Below, in pieces: positions 20,092 through 28,631 of a stretch of DNA of 64,000 nucleotides. Within the stretch, counting starts at the first letter, position 1. Every line of letters starts with the position of its first letter. Below the pieces are notes generated by a model that saw only the letters and a list, made by a program, of their open reading frames with translations, had not been told where the DNA came from and did no database searches. Made by a program: the position numbers and the translations under genes. Origin of the DNA: Methanosphaera sp. BMS (GTDB lineage Archaea; Methanobacteriota; Methanobacteria; Methanobacteriales; Methanobacteriaceae); contig NZ_CP014213.1 in NCBI RefSeq assembly GCF_003268005.1, positions 1,612,001-1,676,000 on the forward strand, read 5' to 3'.

Positions 20092-21123
20092 ATGAAGATA
20101 AGTGTTGAAAATGAAACAAAACTAATAGAGGAGATATTGAAGGCATACAACGTTAAGGATAACGAAGCCAAAATAGTTGCAGACGTCATAACCGACGGGG
20201 ACCTTAAGGGATTCTCCACACATGGAATAGGAAGATTCCCACAATACATCGAAAGCATCAAGAAAGGAACAATCCTGACAGAAGGAGACTATGAAATAGA
20301 AAAAGAAACCGCCGCAACAGCACTGATTAACGGAAACCATAAATTCGGCCATTATGTTACGGTAAAGGCAATGGACCTGGCAGTTAAAAAGGCATCCGAA
20401 ACAGGTGTCGGAATTGTAGGAATACATGACAGTAACCACTACGGTATAGCCGGTTATTACTCCGATATGGCAAGCCTTCAGGACATGGTGGGAATTGTAA
20501 TATCAAACACGGAACCTGCAATGGCACCATTTGGCGGTAAAAAGGCAATGCTCGGTACAAATCCGATAACAATAAGCATACCATCAGATGACATACACAC
20601 CTACATCTGTGTAGACATGGCAACAAGTATCACCGCAAGAGGAACACTTCTACAGGCAAAAAGAAAAAATGAACAAATACCAGAAGGATTGGCATTAGAC
20701 AAGGACGGTAAACCAACAACCGACCCAACTGAAGGACTCGAAGGTTCAATATTACCTTTCGGTGGATTCAAGGGATACGCATTGGCATTCATGTTTGAAC
20801 TCTTGGCAGGTCCACTGGTAGGAGCAGAAGTAGGAGAAAGCGTAAAGGGTACCGCAACACCCGATGACATGTGTACCAAGGGAGATTTGCTAATAGTAAT
20901 AGACCCTGAACACTTTGCAGGCTCAATGCAATTCAAGTTCTTTACAGACCAGTTCATAAGGGAAATCCGTGAAGAAAATGGTGTAATACCGGGAGACCGT
21001 GAAGTTGAAAACATAAGAAACAACAAGGAAAACGGTATCAACATAGACTCCTCATTATATGAACAGTTAAATAATATTGCACAGGAAAAAGGATTGGATA
21101 TCCAGTCATACTTCGAAGAATAA
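20092..21123 (+). CDS. comC: ComC: (R)-sulfolactate/L-2-hydroxyacid dehydrogenase
   Basis: A 343-residue NAD(P)-dependent dehydrogenase of the LDH2/MDH2 family. In coenzyme M synthesis it oxidises sulfolactate to sulfopyruvate; related enzymes act on malate. Motifs: DGDLKGFSTHGIGRFPQYI, DSNHYGIAGYYSDMA with the proton-relay His, NTEPAMAPFGGKKAMLGTNP and PFGGFKGYALAFMFELL. GGGAGGATACACT precedes the ATG. It sits between purM and the sulfopyruvate decarboxylase genes comD and comE, which supports the ComC assignment. A C-rich run and a T-tract end it, about 120 bases before comD. Confidence 0.9.
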   Translation: MKISVENETKLIEEILKAYNVKDNEAKIVADVITDGDLKGFSTHGIGRFPQYIESIKKGTILTEGDYEIEKETAATALINGNHKFGHYVTVKAMDLAVKKASETGVGIVGIHDSNHYGIAGYYSDMASLQDMVGIVISNTEPAMAPFGGKKAMLGTNPITISIPSDDIHTYICVDMATSITARGTLLQAKRKNEQIPEGLALDKDGKPTTDPTEGLEGSILPFGGFKGYALAFMFELLAGPLVGAEVGESVKGTATPDDMCTKGDLLIVIDPEHFAGSMQFKFFTDQFIREIREENGVIPGDREVENIRNNKENGINIDSSLYEQLNNIAQEKGLDIQSYFEE

Positions 21124-21245
21124 GCAACTGATTAAGACACTTACTTCACCCCCCCAACCATTTTACCTTTTTTTGAAAAAAATTAATATACAAGATTTGA
21201 AAAAAATCATTATTATACATATAACCATATGAGAGTGGAATTAAT

Positions 21246-21749
21246 ATGGACAGTACAGATGTTATATACAATGGCATTAAAGAGGCAGGAATCAACTTTA
21301 TAGTAAGTGTTCCATGTGCCAACCTAAAGAAACTATTAGAACTAATCGATGAGGATGAAGAAATCACCCATGTACCTGTTACAAGAGAGGAGGAAGGATT
21401 CGGAATCTGTGCAGGAGCATACATGGGCGGCATGAAAGTAGCGATACTGATGCAGAACTCGGGACTGGGAAACAGCGTGAACGTGTTGACTTCACTGTTT
21501 AAACTATATGACTTTCCAATTCTGATGATTATAAGCCATAGGGGTACCTTTGGTGAGGGAATATGTGGACAGGTGCCTATGGGCAAGGCCACAACCAAGA
21601 TATTAGACAGCATTGACATATTCTATGAAAAGGTTAACCATCCGGCACAGTCGACAGAATACATTAAAAGGGCATGGAACATGGCATCCATCAGTGAGGA
21701 GCCAATAGCATTGCTATTTGATATCAATTATTGGACCAGGTGTGAATGA
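21246..21749 (+). CDS. comD: sulfopyruvate decarboxylase alpha subunit
   Basis: A 167-residue subunit holding the PYR half of a thiamine diphosphate enzyme; with ComE it decarboxylates sulfopyruvate to sulfoacetaldehyde in coenzyme M synthesis. Visible: [17 protein letters not shown], the glutamate segment [20 protein letters not shown] and the [15 protein letters not shown] stretch. Usual length for separate archaeal subunits. Its stop overlaps the comE start (ATGA type), so the subunits are translationally coupled. Confidence 0.94.
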   Translation: MDSTDVIYNGIKEAGINFIVSVPCANLKKLLELIDEDEEITHVPVTREEEGFGICAGAYMGGMKVAILMQNSGLGNSVNVLTSLFKLYDFPILMIISHRGTFGEGICGQVPMGKATTKILDSIDIFYEKVNHPAQSTEYIKRAWNMASISEEPIALLFDINYWTRCE

Positions 21750-22324
21750 TGAAAAGATATGATGTAATCAGGGCAGTTGTCAAAGACCTGAATGATGAAC
21801 TGATAATTTCAAACATAGGTGTTCCGTCAAAGGAACTGCATGAAATAAGAGAATCAAAAAATAACTTTTACATGCTCGGATCCATGAGCATGGCAACTCC
21901 TATAGGATTAGGCCTGTCCATGGCATTGGAAAAAAATAATGACAACAGGAAGGTCATCGTATTGGATGGTGATGGATCGGTACTGATGAATCTTGGTGAG
22001 CTTGTAACAGTCTATGTGCAAAATCCCACAAACCTGATTGTCGTAATCATCGACAATGAAGCATATGGCTCTACAGGTTCTCAGAAAACATATGCATCAG
22101 AGGTAAACATAGCAAATATTGCACGCAGCGTTGGAATAAAAGAAGTATATTATATTGATGCAAAGGATAATACTGACCATATAGATATGAATGAATATTT
22201 GAATAAAAAAGGACCGATTGTACTTCACATCAAAGTCAACGCCGGAAATTCGGATGCCAAAAACATCAAATACACTCCATCAAAAATAAAAAACAGGTTC
22301 ATGAAAAGTATCCAGAAACGCTAG
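21746..22324 (+). CDS. comE: sulfopyruvate decarboxylase beta subunit
   Basis: The TPP-binding half of the same enzyme, 192 residues. The GDG...N thiamine diphosphate motif reads [16 protein letters not shown], and [15 protein letters not shown] follows. Two ATGs at 21746 and 21749; the first overlaps the comD stop. AGGTGTGA lies just upstream. The stop is followed by CCCAAAACCCC and a T-tract. With comC upstream, three steps of coenzyme M synthesis are together; no gene for the earlier or final steps is in the window. Confidence 0.94.
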   Translation: MMKRYDVIRAVVKDLNDELIISNIGVPSKELHEIRESKNNFYMLGSMSMATPIGLGLSMALEKNNDNRKVIVLDGDGSVLMNLGELVTVYVQNPTNLIVVIIDNEAYGSTGSQKTYASEVNIANIARSVGIKEVYYIDAKDNTDHIDMNEYLNKKGPIVLHIKVNAGNSDAKNIKYTPSKIKNRFMKSIQKR

Positions 22325-22523
22325 ATGAACCCAAAACCCCTCATCCACCACTTTTTTTATAACTAGACCTATAAGAAACTAAAAAAAATGAGACAAACAT
22401 GAATACATGACCTTCGGTAAACAGCATACCCCCATCAAATCATGAAAAAAATAGTTTTAGAAGAAGATTAAAATTGCTGTAAAAAAATGAATATTGGAAA
22501 GAGTTATTCCCAATACTCCTGAT

Positions 22524-24122
22524 TTATTTTAAAACGAATTTCTTAAGACCAATAACACTCAAGATGATGGCAATGATATATCCGATCAATGAAATCAACG
22601 GCATGTCAAATACCATTGGACCGAAGGAAACAACAGAAGAACCAATTATAAGTGCTGAAACCAGTGCAACTATTGAAACCTTATCAGTAATGTCAACTTC
22701 AAAGCGGAACTGTAACTCCTCATTGTCAATCTTATGAATAGTCCTTGTAAGAAGTTTCGGCAAGTTACTGAGCATGTGCTCATAGAGGATAAGATTGCTT
22801 TTTTTACTTTTCAAGAACTTTTTAGGACTCATTCTTTCCTTGGCAATTTGGGAAGCCACGGGTTTGATTGATGAGAAAACATCAATTTGAGGGTCAAGAT
22901 TATGTGCAACGGATTCAATCATTGAAAGACCCCTCGCCATGGTAACTACCTCATTAGGAAGAATTACGCCATACTCCTGCATAAGACTAAGCAATGCCTC
23001 CAATACTCCATCGAAGCGGTCAAGCTGAACACCGAAGTATCTTCCGAACAAATCATTCAAGTCCCTTCTTAAAGACTTCGTATCGATGTCATAATCCAAT
23101 ATGTCCATGTACATCAATTGATTTATCAATCCATCAACGTCCTGGTCAACAAATAAGAGCATTACCTCTGATAGATTACGTTTAAATTCCTCATCAAAGA
23201 ATCCCATCATACCCAAGTCAAGATAACATACCACATTATCCTCTAATATAAGGATGTTACCTGGATGTGGATCGCCATGGAAGAATCCATCAATAAACAG
23301 CTGCTGAAGATATGATTCGAGGACATTCTTTGCCAAAAGCTTCTTATCAAATTCATCACCCTCACTTGCATAGACATCATTGAGTTTTGTACCTTCAATA
23401 AATTCCATCGTTAAAACTTTTGATGAACAGTACTTAGGATAGGTAACGGGAATATGAATATATGGATTGTCTTCAAAGTTGAATTCGATACGCTGCATGT
23501 TCATGAATTCATTGTTGTAATCAATTTCCTTGTGGATTGAACGATCAAATTCATCAAAGATTCCAGGTAAATTTAATTTACGGAGACTTTTGTTCCATCT
23601 GTCTGCACGAACGGCTAGGTATTTCATAATCTTTAAATCAAGGTCAATCTTATCGGTGATGCCCTCTTTTTGAATCTTGACGGCAACCTTTTCACCGGTC
23701 GGTAACTTGGCTACATGAACTTGACCGATGGAAGCCGTAGCCAGATGTTCATGATTAAATTCAGAGAACAATTCATCGATATTACCATTAAGTTCCCTTT
23801 CAACTATAGCCTTGACCTGTTCATAGGATATTGCAGGGTTGTCATCCTGCAAGTTAGCAAGCTCGGATGCTATATTTTCACCAACGATATCAGGTCTCGT
23901 ACTTAATAGCTGACCCAACTTGATGAAAGTAGTACCCAATTCCTGCAGCATCAAGCGGAGTTTTTCAGGAACCTCATTATCCTCAATTATATCATAAGAG
24001 TCATCTTCCCCATCTTTTTGGTGTAGCTTATTCTTTGCACTTTCGCCCAACAGTTTATCGAAGCCATATTTTTTTATGACCTCACGAATTTCGCCCAAAC
24101 GTTGTTTAGTTTCTTTATCCAT
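22524..24122 (-). CDS. ABC1/AarF/UbiB-family protein kinase-like membrane protein
   Basis: About 532 residues. The kinase-like core has GTTFIKLGQLLSTRPD (the K-x-G-Q motif), EFNHEHLATASIGQVHVA, KVAVKIQKEG, FFHGDPHPGNIL and YLDLGMMG. The last 50 residues hold two hydrophobic helices (VSALIIGSSVVSFG and GYIIAIILSVIGL), so it is membrane bound. UbiB proteins use ATP to help lipid or quinone chemistry; methanogens here lack ubiquinone, so an isoprenoid lipid role is only a guess. GGAGAT favours ATG 24122 over in-frame ATGs at 24128 and 24137. Divergent from cstA. Confidence 0.88.
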   Translation of the reverse strand: MDKETKQRLGEIREVIKKYGFDKLLGESAKNKLHQKDGEDDSYDIIEDNEVPEKLRLMLQELGTTFIKLGQLLSTRPDIVGENIASELANLQDDNPAISYEQVKAIVERELNGNIDELFSEFNHEHLATASIGQVHVAKLPTGEKVAVKIQKEGITDKIDLDLKIMKYLAVRADRWNKSLRKLNLPGIFDEFDRSIHKEIDYNNEFMNMQRIEFNFEDNPYIHIPVTYPKYCSSKVLTMEFIEGTKLNDVYASEGDEFDKKLLAKNVLESYLQQLFIDGFFHGDPHPGNILILEDNVVCYLDLGMMGFFDEEFKRNLSEVMLLFVDQDVDGLINQLMYMDILDYDIDTKSLRRDLNDLFGRYFGVQLDRFDGVLEALLSLMQEYGVILPNEVVTMARGLSMIESVAHNLDPQIDVFSSIKPVASQIAKERMSPKKFLKSKKSNLILYEHMLSNLPKLLTRTIHKIDNEELQFRFEVDITDKVSIVALVSALIIGSSVVSFGPMVFDMPLISLIGYIIAIILSVIGLKKFVLK

Positions 24123-24491
24123 ATTCATTATCTCCATTTAAGTGTTAATTATCCCATTAAAAAATAAAGCATGAAAAAAGATTGTAAAGACTACTTATCA
24201 TCACCCATAATGACAATAAACTGCAAATAGCATATTCTACATTTATTTATTAATATCCCTGCTTTATTTAATAGTTATGGTTTAAAGTATGGTTTTAACA
24301 GATTTAAAAAGCAATATGTGAATTAAATTACATCACTTTTTTAATAATCTTAATTTAAGAACTTTTTGTTTAATAATTATGTTATGAAGATTATAAATAT
24401 GTATCCTCATTAAATAAATCAGACGGCAAACGAGAACAAATACCAATCAATCACTAATTTTTTTTATATTAAAAAGAATAGAAAGATATTT
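24123..24491. promoter_or_regulatory. divergent promoter region of ubiB-like gene and cstA
   Basis: AT-rich spacer of about 370 bases. TTATAAATAT at 24391-24400 is a candidate TATA box for cstA, which would leave a leader of about 65 bases or more. No repeat or RNA seen. Confidence 0.4.
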
Positions 24492-25892
24492 ATGTATAGT
24501 TTTATAATTTGTTTTTTAGTATTAATCGCGTCATATTTTGTTTATGGAAAATTTATTGAAAAACTGGTTGGTGTAGATGAGAGCATTCAAACGCCGGCAT
24601 ACCGATTACAGGATGGCGTTGACTATATACCAATGTCAAAAATCAAGAATTTTTTAGTGCATTTCTTAAATATTGCTGGTTTAGGACCTATTTTTGGAGC
24701 AATACAAGGAGCATTATTTGGTCCTGCAGCATTTTTATGGATTGTTTTAGGTACAATGTTCATCGGAGGAGTTCATGACTTCTTTTCAGGATTCATGTCT
24801 TTGAGAAATGATGGATCCACAATGCCCAATATAATTTCAAAATATCTGGGAAGCCCAATACGAAAGATTATGGCTGTTCTTATCGTAATAACAGGTATTC
24901 TTGTTTCAGCTACATTTGCAACAGGAGCTGCGGATTTACTCAGTAATTTAACCAACATGCCCATCCTTATTTGGACTTTAATCATATTCCTATACTTCCT
25001 TATTGCAACCGTATTTCCGGTCGATAAAATTATTGGAAGAATATATCCAATCTTTGGAGCATTACTGCTTATTATGGCCGTATTGATGACAGGGGCATTA
25101 ATATTAAACCCTGCATACACCATTCCAGAGTTTACAACACAAGGACTGTATTTAACAGATAAAAATATTTTCCCATATCTATTTGTTACCATTGCATGTG
25201 GAGCAATAAGTGGTTTTCATGCATCCCAGTCACCGATTGTCGCAAGATGTATGAAAAACGAGAGGGATGCAAGACCCGTATTTTATGGTGCCATGGTATT
25301 GGAAGGATTGGTTGCACTATGCTGGGCGGCCATTGCAATGGCATTTTTCAACGGACAGCCACAGCTTGCAGTTTTATATGGTGCATCACCATCAATAGCA
25401 GTTAATCAAATGGCCACTACATTAGTGGGACGTATCGGTTTAATCCTGACCATTATTGGAGTTGTGATTTGTCCTATTACATCAGGAGATACTGCCCTTA
25501 GAAGTTCAAGAATTACTATTGCCGATGAGTTTGATTTAAATCATGAAAAATTGACTTCAAGATTAAAGATAGCTGTACCATTGTTTTTAGTAGCATTCGG
25601 ATTAACCTTTATGGACTTTAGCTTAATTTGGAGATACTTTGCCTGGTCACAACTTATAGTGGCTACAATAGTATTGTATGCTGCAACGACTTATCTGATT
25701 CAAAAAGAAAAAATGTATATCATCACATTGCTTCCGGCAATCGTGTGTACTTTAATTGCATTTGCATATATACTGCAGGCACCTGAAGGTTTGGGTATAT
25801 CCTCCACCATTGCCAATATCATTTCAGTAATTGCAACTGCAGCTGTCGCGGCATTCTTTATTAAAAAATACAGAAACAAAAATGCAACTTAA
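24492..25892 (+). CDS. cstA: carbon starvation protein A family transporter
   Basis: A 466-residue polytopic membrane protein with about 12-14 helices. The N-terminal motif PAYRLQDGVDYIPMSKIKNFLVHFLNIAGLGPIFG and GGVHDFFSGFMSLRNDG are signatures of CstA, and SGFHASQSPIVARCMKNE follows near residue 240. CstA proteins carry peptides or pyruvate; this is the shorter archaeal/Firmicute form. No strong ribosome site (AGAAAGATATTT). The gene is alone and followed by nearly 700 bases without an intact gene. Confidence 0.92.
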   Translation: MYSFIICFLVLIASYFVYGKFIEKLVGVDESIQTPAYRLQDGVDYIPMSKIKNFLVHFLNIAGLGPIFGAIQGALFGPAAFLWIVLGTMFIGGVHDFFSGFMSLRNDGSTMPNIISKYLGSPIRKIMAVLIVITGILVSATFATGAADLLSNLTNMPILIWTLIIFLYFLIATVFPVDKIIGRIYPIFGALLLIMAVLMTGALILNPAYTIPEFTTQGLYLTDKNIFPYLFVTIACGAISGFHASQSPIVARCMKNERDARPVFYGAMVLEGLVALCWAAIAMAFFNGQPQLAVLYGASPSIAVNQMATTLVGRIGLILTIIGVVICPITSGDTALRSSRITIADEFDLNHEKLTSRLKIAVPLFLVAFGLTFMDFSLIWRYFAWSQLIVATIVLYAATTYLIQKEKMYIITLLPAIVCTLIAFAYILQAPEGLGISSTIANIISVIATAAVAAFFIKKYRNKNAT

Positions 25893-25946
25893 TTAGTAAC
25901 TTCAATTCATTACTGAAAGATAAATGGAATAAGACTACAAAGTAAA

Positions 25947-26200
25947 TTATGTTATTTGCTTTGAAAAAGGGATGATGTGATTTTTGAAGTCATCCTCATT
26001 ACTATTTTTTTTAATATTTTTCAACCATCTGGATAATGCCGATGACATGTGTTTATTTGTATGGATTGAATTTCCAAGAAAGTATGAAAATTCAGTAAAA
26101 TGTTGTAATCTGCCAATAGGGATTATTTTTAAAAAGAGTTACCCTTAGATTTGGAGAATATAATCTGATTTTATAAGTTTTATTGTAATAATGAGTATAT
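25947..26200 (-). pseudogene. remnant of an unidentified gene, frameshifted
   Basis: On the minus strand 25947-26135 translates into convincing protein text without stops: IGRLQHFTEFSYFLGNSI, HTNKHMSSALSRWLKN, then DDFKNHIIPFSKQIT and a stop. Upstream, in the neighbouring frame, YKIRLYSPNLRVTLFKNN continues toward 26200, as if one base had been lost. Only one ATG exists (26048), which would give 33 residues. I do not recognise the family. Composition is clearly unlike random AT-rich spacer. Best read as the 3' part of a decayed gene. Confidence 0.45.
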
Positions 26201-26220
26201 TAAAAAAAAGTATGTTGATA

Positions 26221-26252
26221 TCAACCAATAATCGGATGTTGTTATTGGTTGA
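26221..26252. repeat. perfect 11-base inverted repeat
   Basis: TCAACCAATAA and its exact complement are separated by ten bases. TTGATATCAA, a palindrome, overlaps the left arm. There is no T-tract straight after it, so an operator or a relic of a mobile element end is as likely as a terminator. Confidence 0.6.
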
Positions 26253-26288
26253 CAATAGAATATAATTTGATTAAAATTTTTAAACATT

Positions 26289-26326
26289 TTTTATAATAGG
26301 CGTGTTTTTTTGTTTTATAATAGGCG
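26289..26326. repeat. 14-base direct repeat
   Basis: TTTTATAATAGGCG occurs twice with a 24-base period. It could be a pair of binding sites or a simple duplication. Confidence 0.6.
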
Positions 26327-26368
26327 ATTTTAACTAAATTATATTTTTACCTTGGAGTGAAATAACTA

Positions 26369-26390
26369 ATACCTATACCCCTATAGGTAT
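26369..26390. promoter_or_regulatory. CsoR/CstR-like palindromic operator without a target gene
   Basis: ATACCTATA and TATAGGTAT form 9-base arms around CCCC. The core ATACCCCTATAGGTAT resembles operators known for CsoR/CstR-type copper or persulfide repressors. A ribosome-site-like GGAGTGA lies just upstream, and after the palindrome only a short ATG frame of eight codons follows. The gene it once served seems lost. The similarity is from memory and inferential. Confidence 0.4.
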
Positions 26391-26572
26391 AATAAATAAT
26401 ATGGCACTAATAGTATATAAAGATTAAGAACAAAATCATTAAAACAACTTGAAATTCATTAAATAAAATAGGAATATATACAATAAGATGACTTGAAAGA
26501 TTATAATACATTATTAAAAAGTCGATAAAATCAGTATAAAAAATAATGCAATATCTTGAAAAAAGGTATTGA

Positions 26573-26645
<73 letters not shown>

Positions 26646-26659
26646 ATCTTTTTTTTAAA

Positions 26660-26734
26660 TGGGGCCGGAGCCGAGAATCGAACCCGAGTCATGGGATCCA
26701 CAGTCCCAAAGGATAACCACTACCCTACTCCGGC
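26660..26734 (-). tRNA. tRNA-His (GTG), CCA encoded, G-1 not encoded
   Basis: Minus strand: acceptor GCCGGAG/CTCCGGC, anticodon loop ACTGTGG with GTG, T-arm GGTTCGATTCT. The discriminator C73 is followed by encoded CCA, the only gene of the cluster with CCA. The base before the acceptor stem is T, so the histidine identity base G-1 is not in the gene and must be added after transcription. Confidence 0.95.
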
Positions 26735-26759
26735 AATGAAAAATTCATGTATTCTAAGG

Positions 26760-26843
<84 letters not shown>

Positions 26844-26952
26844 ATATTAAAATTTTCTTTTACCGCATACACTATGAACTTTGTAAATAAATAATTCTTC
26901 TAGAATCTGAATTGATTAAATTAAATTAAGTAAAACAAAGGTTCTAGAAAAA

Positions 26953-27027
26953 TGCTCCGACCGGGATTCGAACCCGAGTCTTCGGCTCGAAAGGCCGAAA
27001 TGATTGGCCGGACTACACTATCGGAGC
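26953..27027 (-). tRNA. tRNA-Glu (TTC)
   Basis: Minus strand: acceptor GCTCCGA/TCGGAGC, anticodon loop CTTTCGA with TTC, T-arm GGTTCGAATCC. Discriminator A; CCA not encoded. In this lineage Glu-tRNA(Gln) is amidated, and gatB is encoded nearby. Confidence 0.96.
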
Positions 27028-27032
27028 ATATA

Positions 27033-27109
<77 letters not shown>

Positions 27110-27118
27110 AAAATTAAG

Positions 27119-27191
<73 letters not shown>

Positions 27192-27440
27192 ACATTTTTC
27201 CATTTTACATATCATTATATATTTTTATTCATATATATACTTTACTACAAAATCCTTTAAAAACAAGTATAATTTTTGTAGTACATATTAAGATATGTTT
27301 TTATAGTATATATACTTTATGGCAAATTAAATTATCCAACAATCCTTAAACCAAATCAAAAAAAGAAAAAATGAATAAATATATACTTTAAAAAAAACAA
27401 AAATAATAATATTTGAATACTCTAATTAGGAAGTATATAT
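27192..27440. promoter_or_regulatory. divergent promoter of tRNA cluster and radical SAM gene, with a repeated 11-mer
   Basis: On the minus strand AAAATATATAATG (27213-27225) lies about 25-30 bases before the first tRNA and fits a TATA box. TATATACTTTA occurs three times (27234-27244, 27309-27319, 27380-27390), about 71-75 bases apart; the last copy is a likely TATA box for the radical SAM gene. Confidence 0.5.
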
Positions 27441-28451
27441 GTGGATTTAATAGAAAAGATAAAAAATAAAGAAGTTTTTGATTTGCTGATAGAAGCCAAT
27501 CGCATCACTGAAAAAGTACATGGAAAAGACATTACATTAGAAAGAGCCATCTTTTTATCATGGTGGTGTGAAAAGGGAGACTGTAAATTCTGTTATATGT
27601 CCTCACAGAAAGATAGAATCCAGGATCCTGAAAAGGCAAAAAGACATGTGAAAGGAATTTATGCAGAAGCAGAACTTACAAAACGTATGGGATGGAACAT
27701 TGAATTCCTATCCGGCGGATATGGAATCTACGAGACAAGTGAAATAAAGGAAATTTCAGAAACCATATATGACATTACGGATAATCCCGTATGGCTAAAC
27801 ATTGGAATAACAAATGACCTGGATCAATACGGTGAAGAAATCGTAGGAATAACAGGGGCAGTGGAAACCCCAAATCCACAATTTCAACACCATGTATGTC
27901 CAAGCAAATCATTAACCGAAATAAAAAGCATGCTAACGCAGGCCGGCCAGTTAGGCTATAAAAAGGCAATAACAATAATCATAGGATTAGGTGAAGAGAT
28001 AGAACACTTAAATGACCTGTTTGATTTGATAGAAGAACTGGAAATAGACAGAATCATATTCTATTCACTTAACCCACATCCGGATACGGAGTATCATCTG
28101 ACACCACAGCCCGCATCACTATACTATGCAAGCATCGTTGCAAGCGTAAGGATAAGATTCCCAAATATAGAAATCATAACTGGAACATGGACGGATAACC
28201 TTGCAAACATAGGAGTACTGCTCAAGGCAGGAAGTAATGGAATAACAAAATTCCCATTGTTTAAGATGTATGGAAACCGTTTTGGCAGACGTGTTGAAGA
28301 AGAGGTCAGATGGGCTGATAAAAATCTTGTAGGCAGTTTTTCGGATATGGAAAGAATAAAGGGAAATGATCCGCTACGACCTGAGCTGGACCCATTTATC
28401 CAAAGATACATTGACATGTGCTATGAAAATAAGGACATTAAAAGAATTTAA
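27441..28451 (+). CDS. radical SAM protein with a CX4CX2C cluster motif
   Basis: A 336-residue protein with a full radical SAM barrel similar to the BioB/HmdB class. The cluster cysteines read WWCEKGDCKFCYMSSQ: four residues between the first and second cysteine instead of the usual three. This is clear in the DNA and not a sequencing slip, since the frame is intact. Further motifs: IEFLSGGYGIYE (a GGE-like segment), VWLNIGI, and ETPNPQFQHHVCPSK. HmdB is known to use CX5CX2C, so motif variants exist in methanogens. The start is GTG after AGGAAG, seven bases away; the ATG overlapping it is out of frame. Reaction unknown. Confidence 0.85.
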   Translation: MDLIEKIKNKEVFDLLIEANRITEKVHGKDITLERAIFLSWWCEKGDCKFCYMSSQKDRIQDPEKAKRHVKGIYAEAELTKRMGWNIEFLSGGYGIYETSEIKEISETIYDITDNPVWLNIGITNDLDQYGEEIVGITGAVETPNPQFQHHVCPSKSLTEIKSMLTQAGQLGYKKAITIIIGLGEEIEHLNDLFDLIEELEIDRIIFYSLNPHPDTEYHLTPQPASLYYASIVASVRIRFPNIEIITGTWTDNLANIGVLLKAGSNGITKFPLFKMYGNRFGRRVEEEVRWADKNLVGSFSDMERIKGNDPLRPELDPFIQRYIDMCYENKDIKRI

Positions 28452-28631
28452 GGCACATATTATTAATCCACATATATTATCCATCAAATATTTAGAAAAA
28501 AATTTAGATAAATTTAAATTAATTAGAAAACAAAATATAAACATATAATATAATATTAGTTTATCAAAAAAAATTCAAAACAAAAAGATTATTTAAAAAG
28601 ATTATTTAAGGGAGGAATACATATTACCGAT

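Larger units (their letters stand above)
25893..26572. other. long decayed spacer between cstA and the tRNA genes
   Basis: About 680 bases without an intact gene. It contains a probable minus-strand coding remnant (25947-26200), an 11-base inverted repeat (26221-26252), a 14-base direct repeat (26289-26302 and 26313-26326) and a CsoR-like palindrome (26369-26390), each listed separately. Confidence 0.6.
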
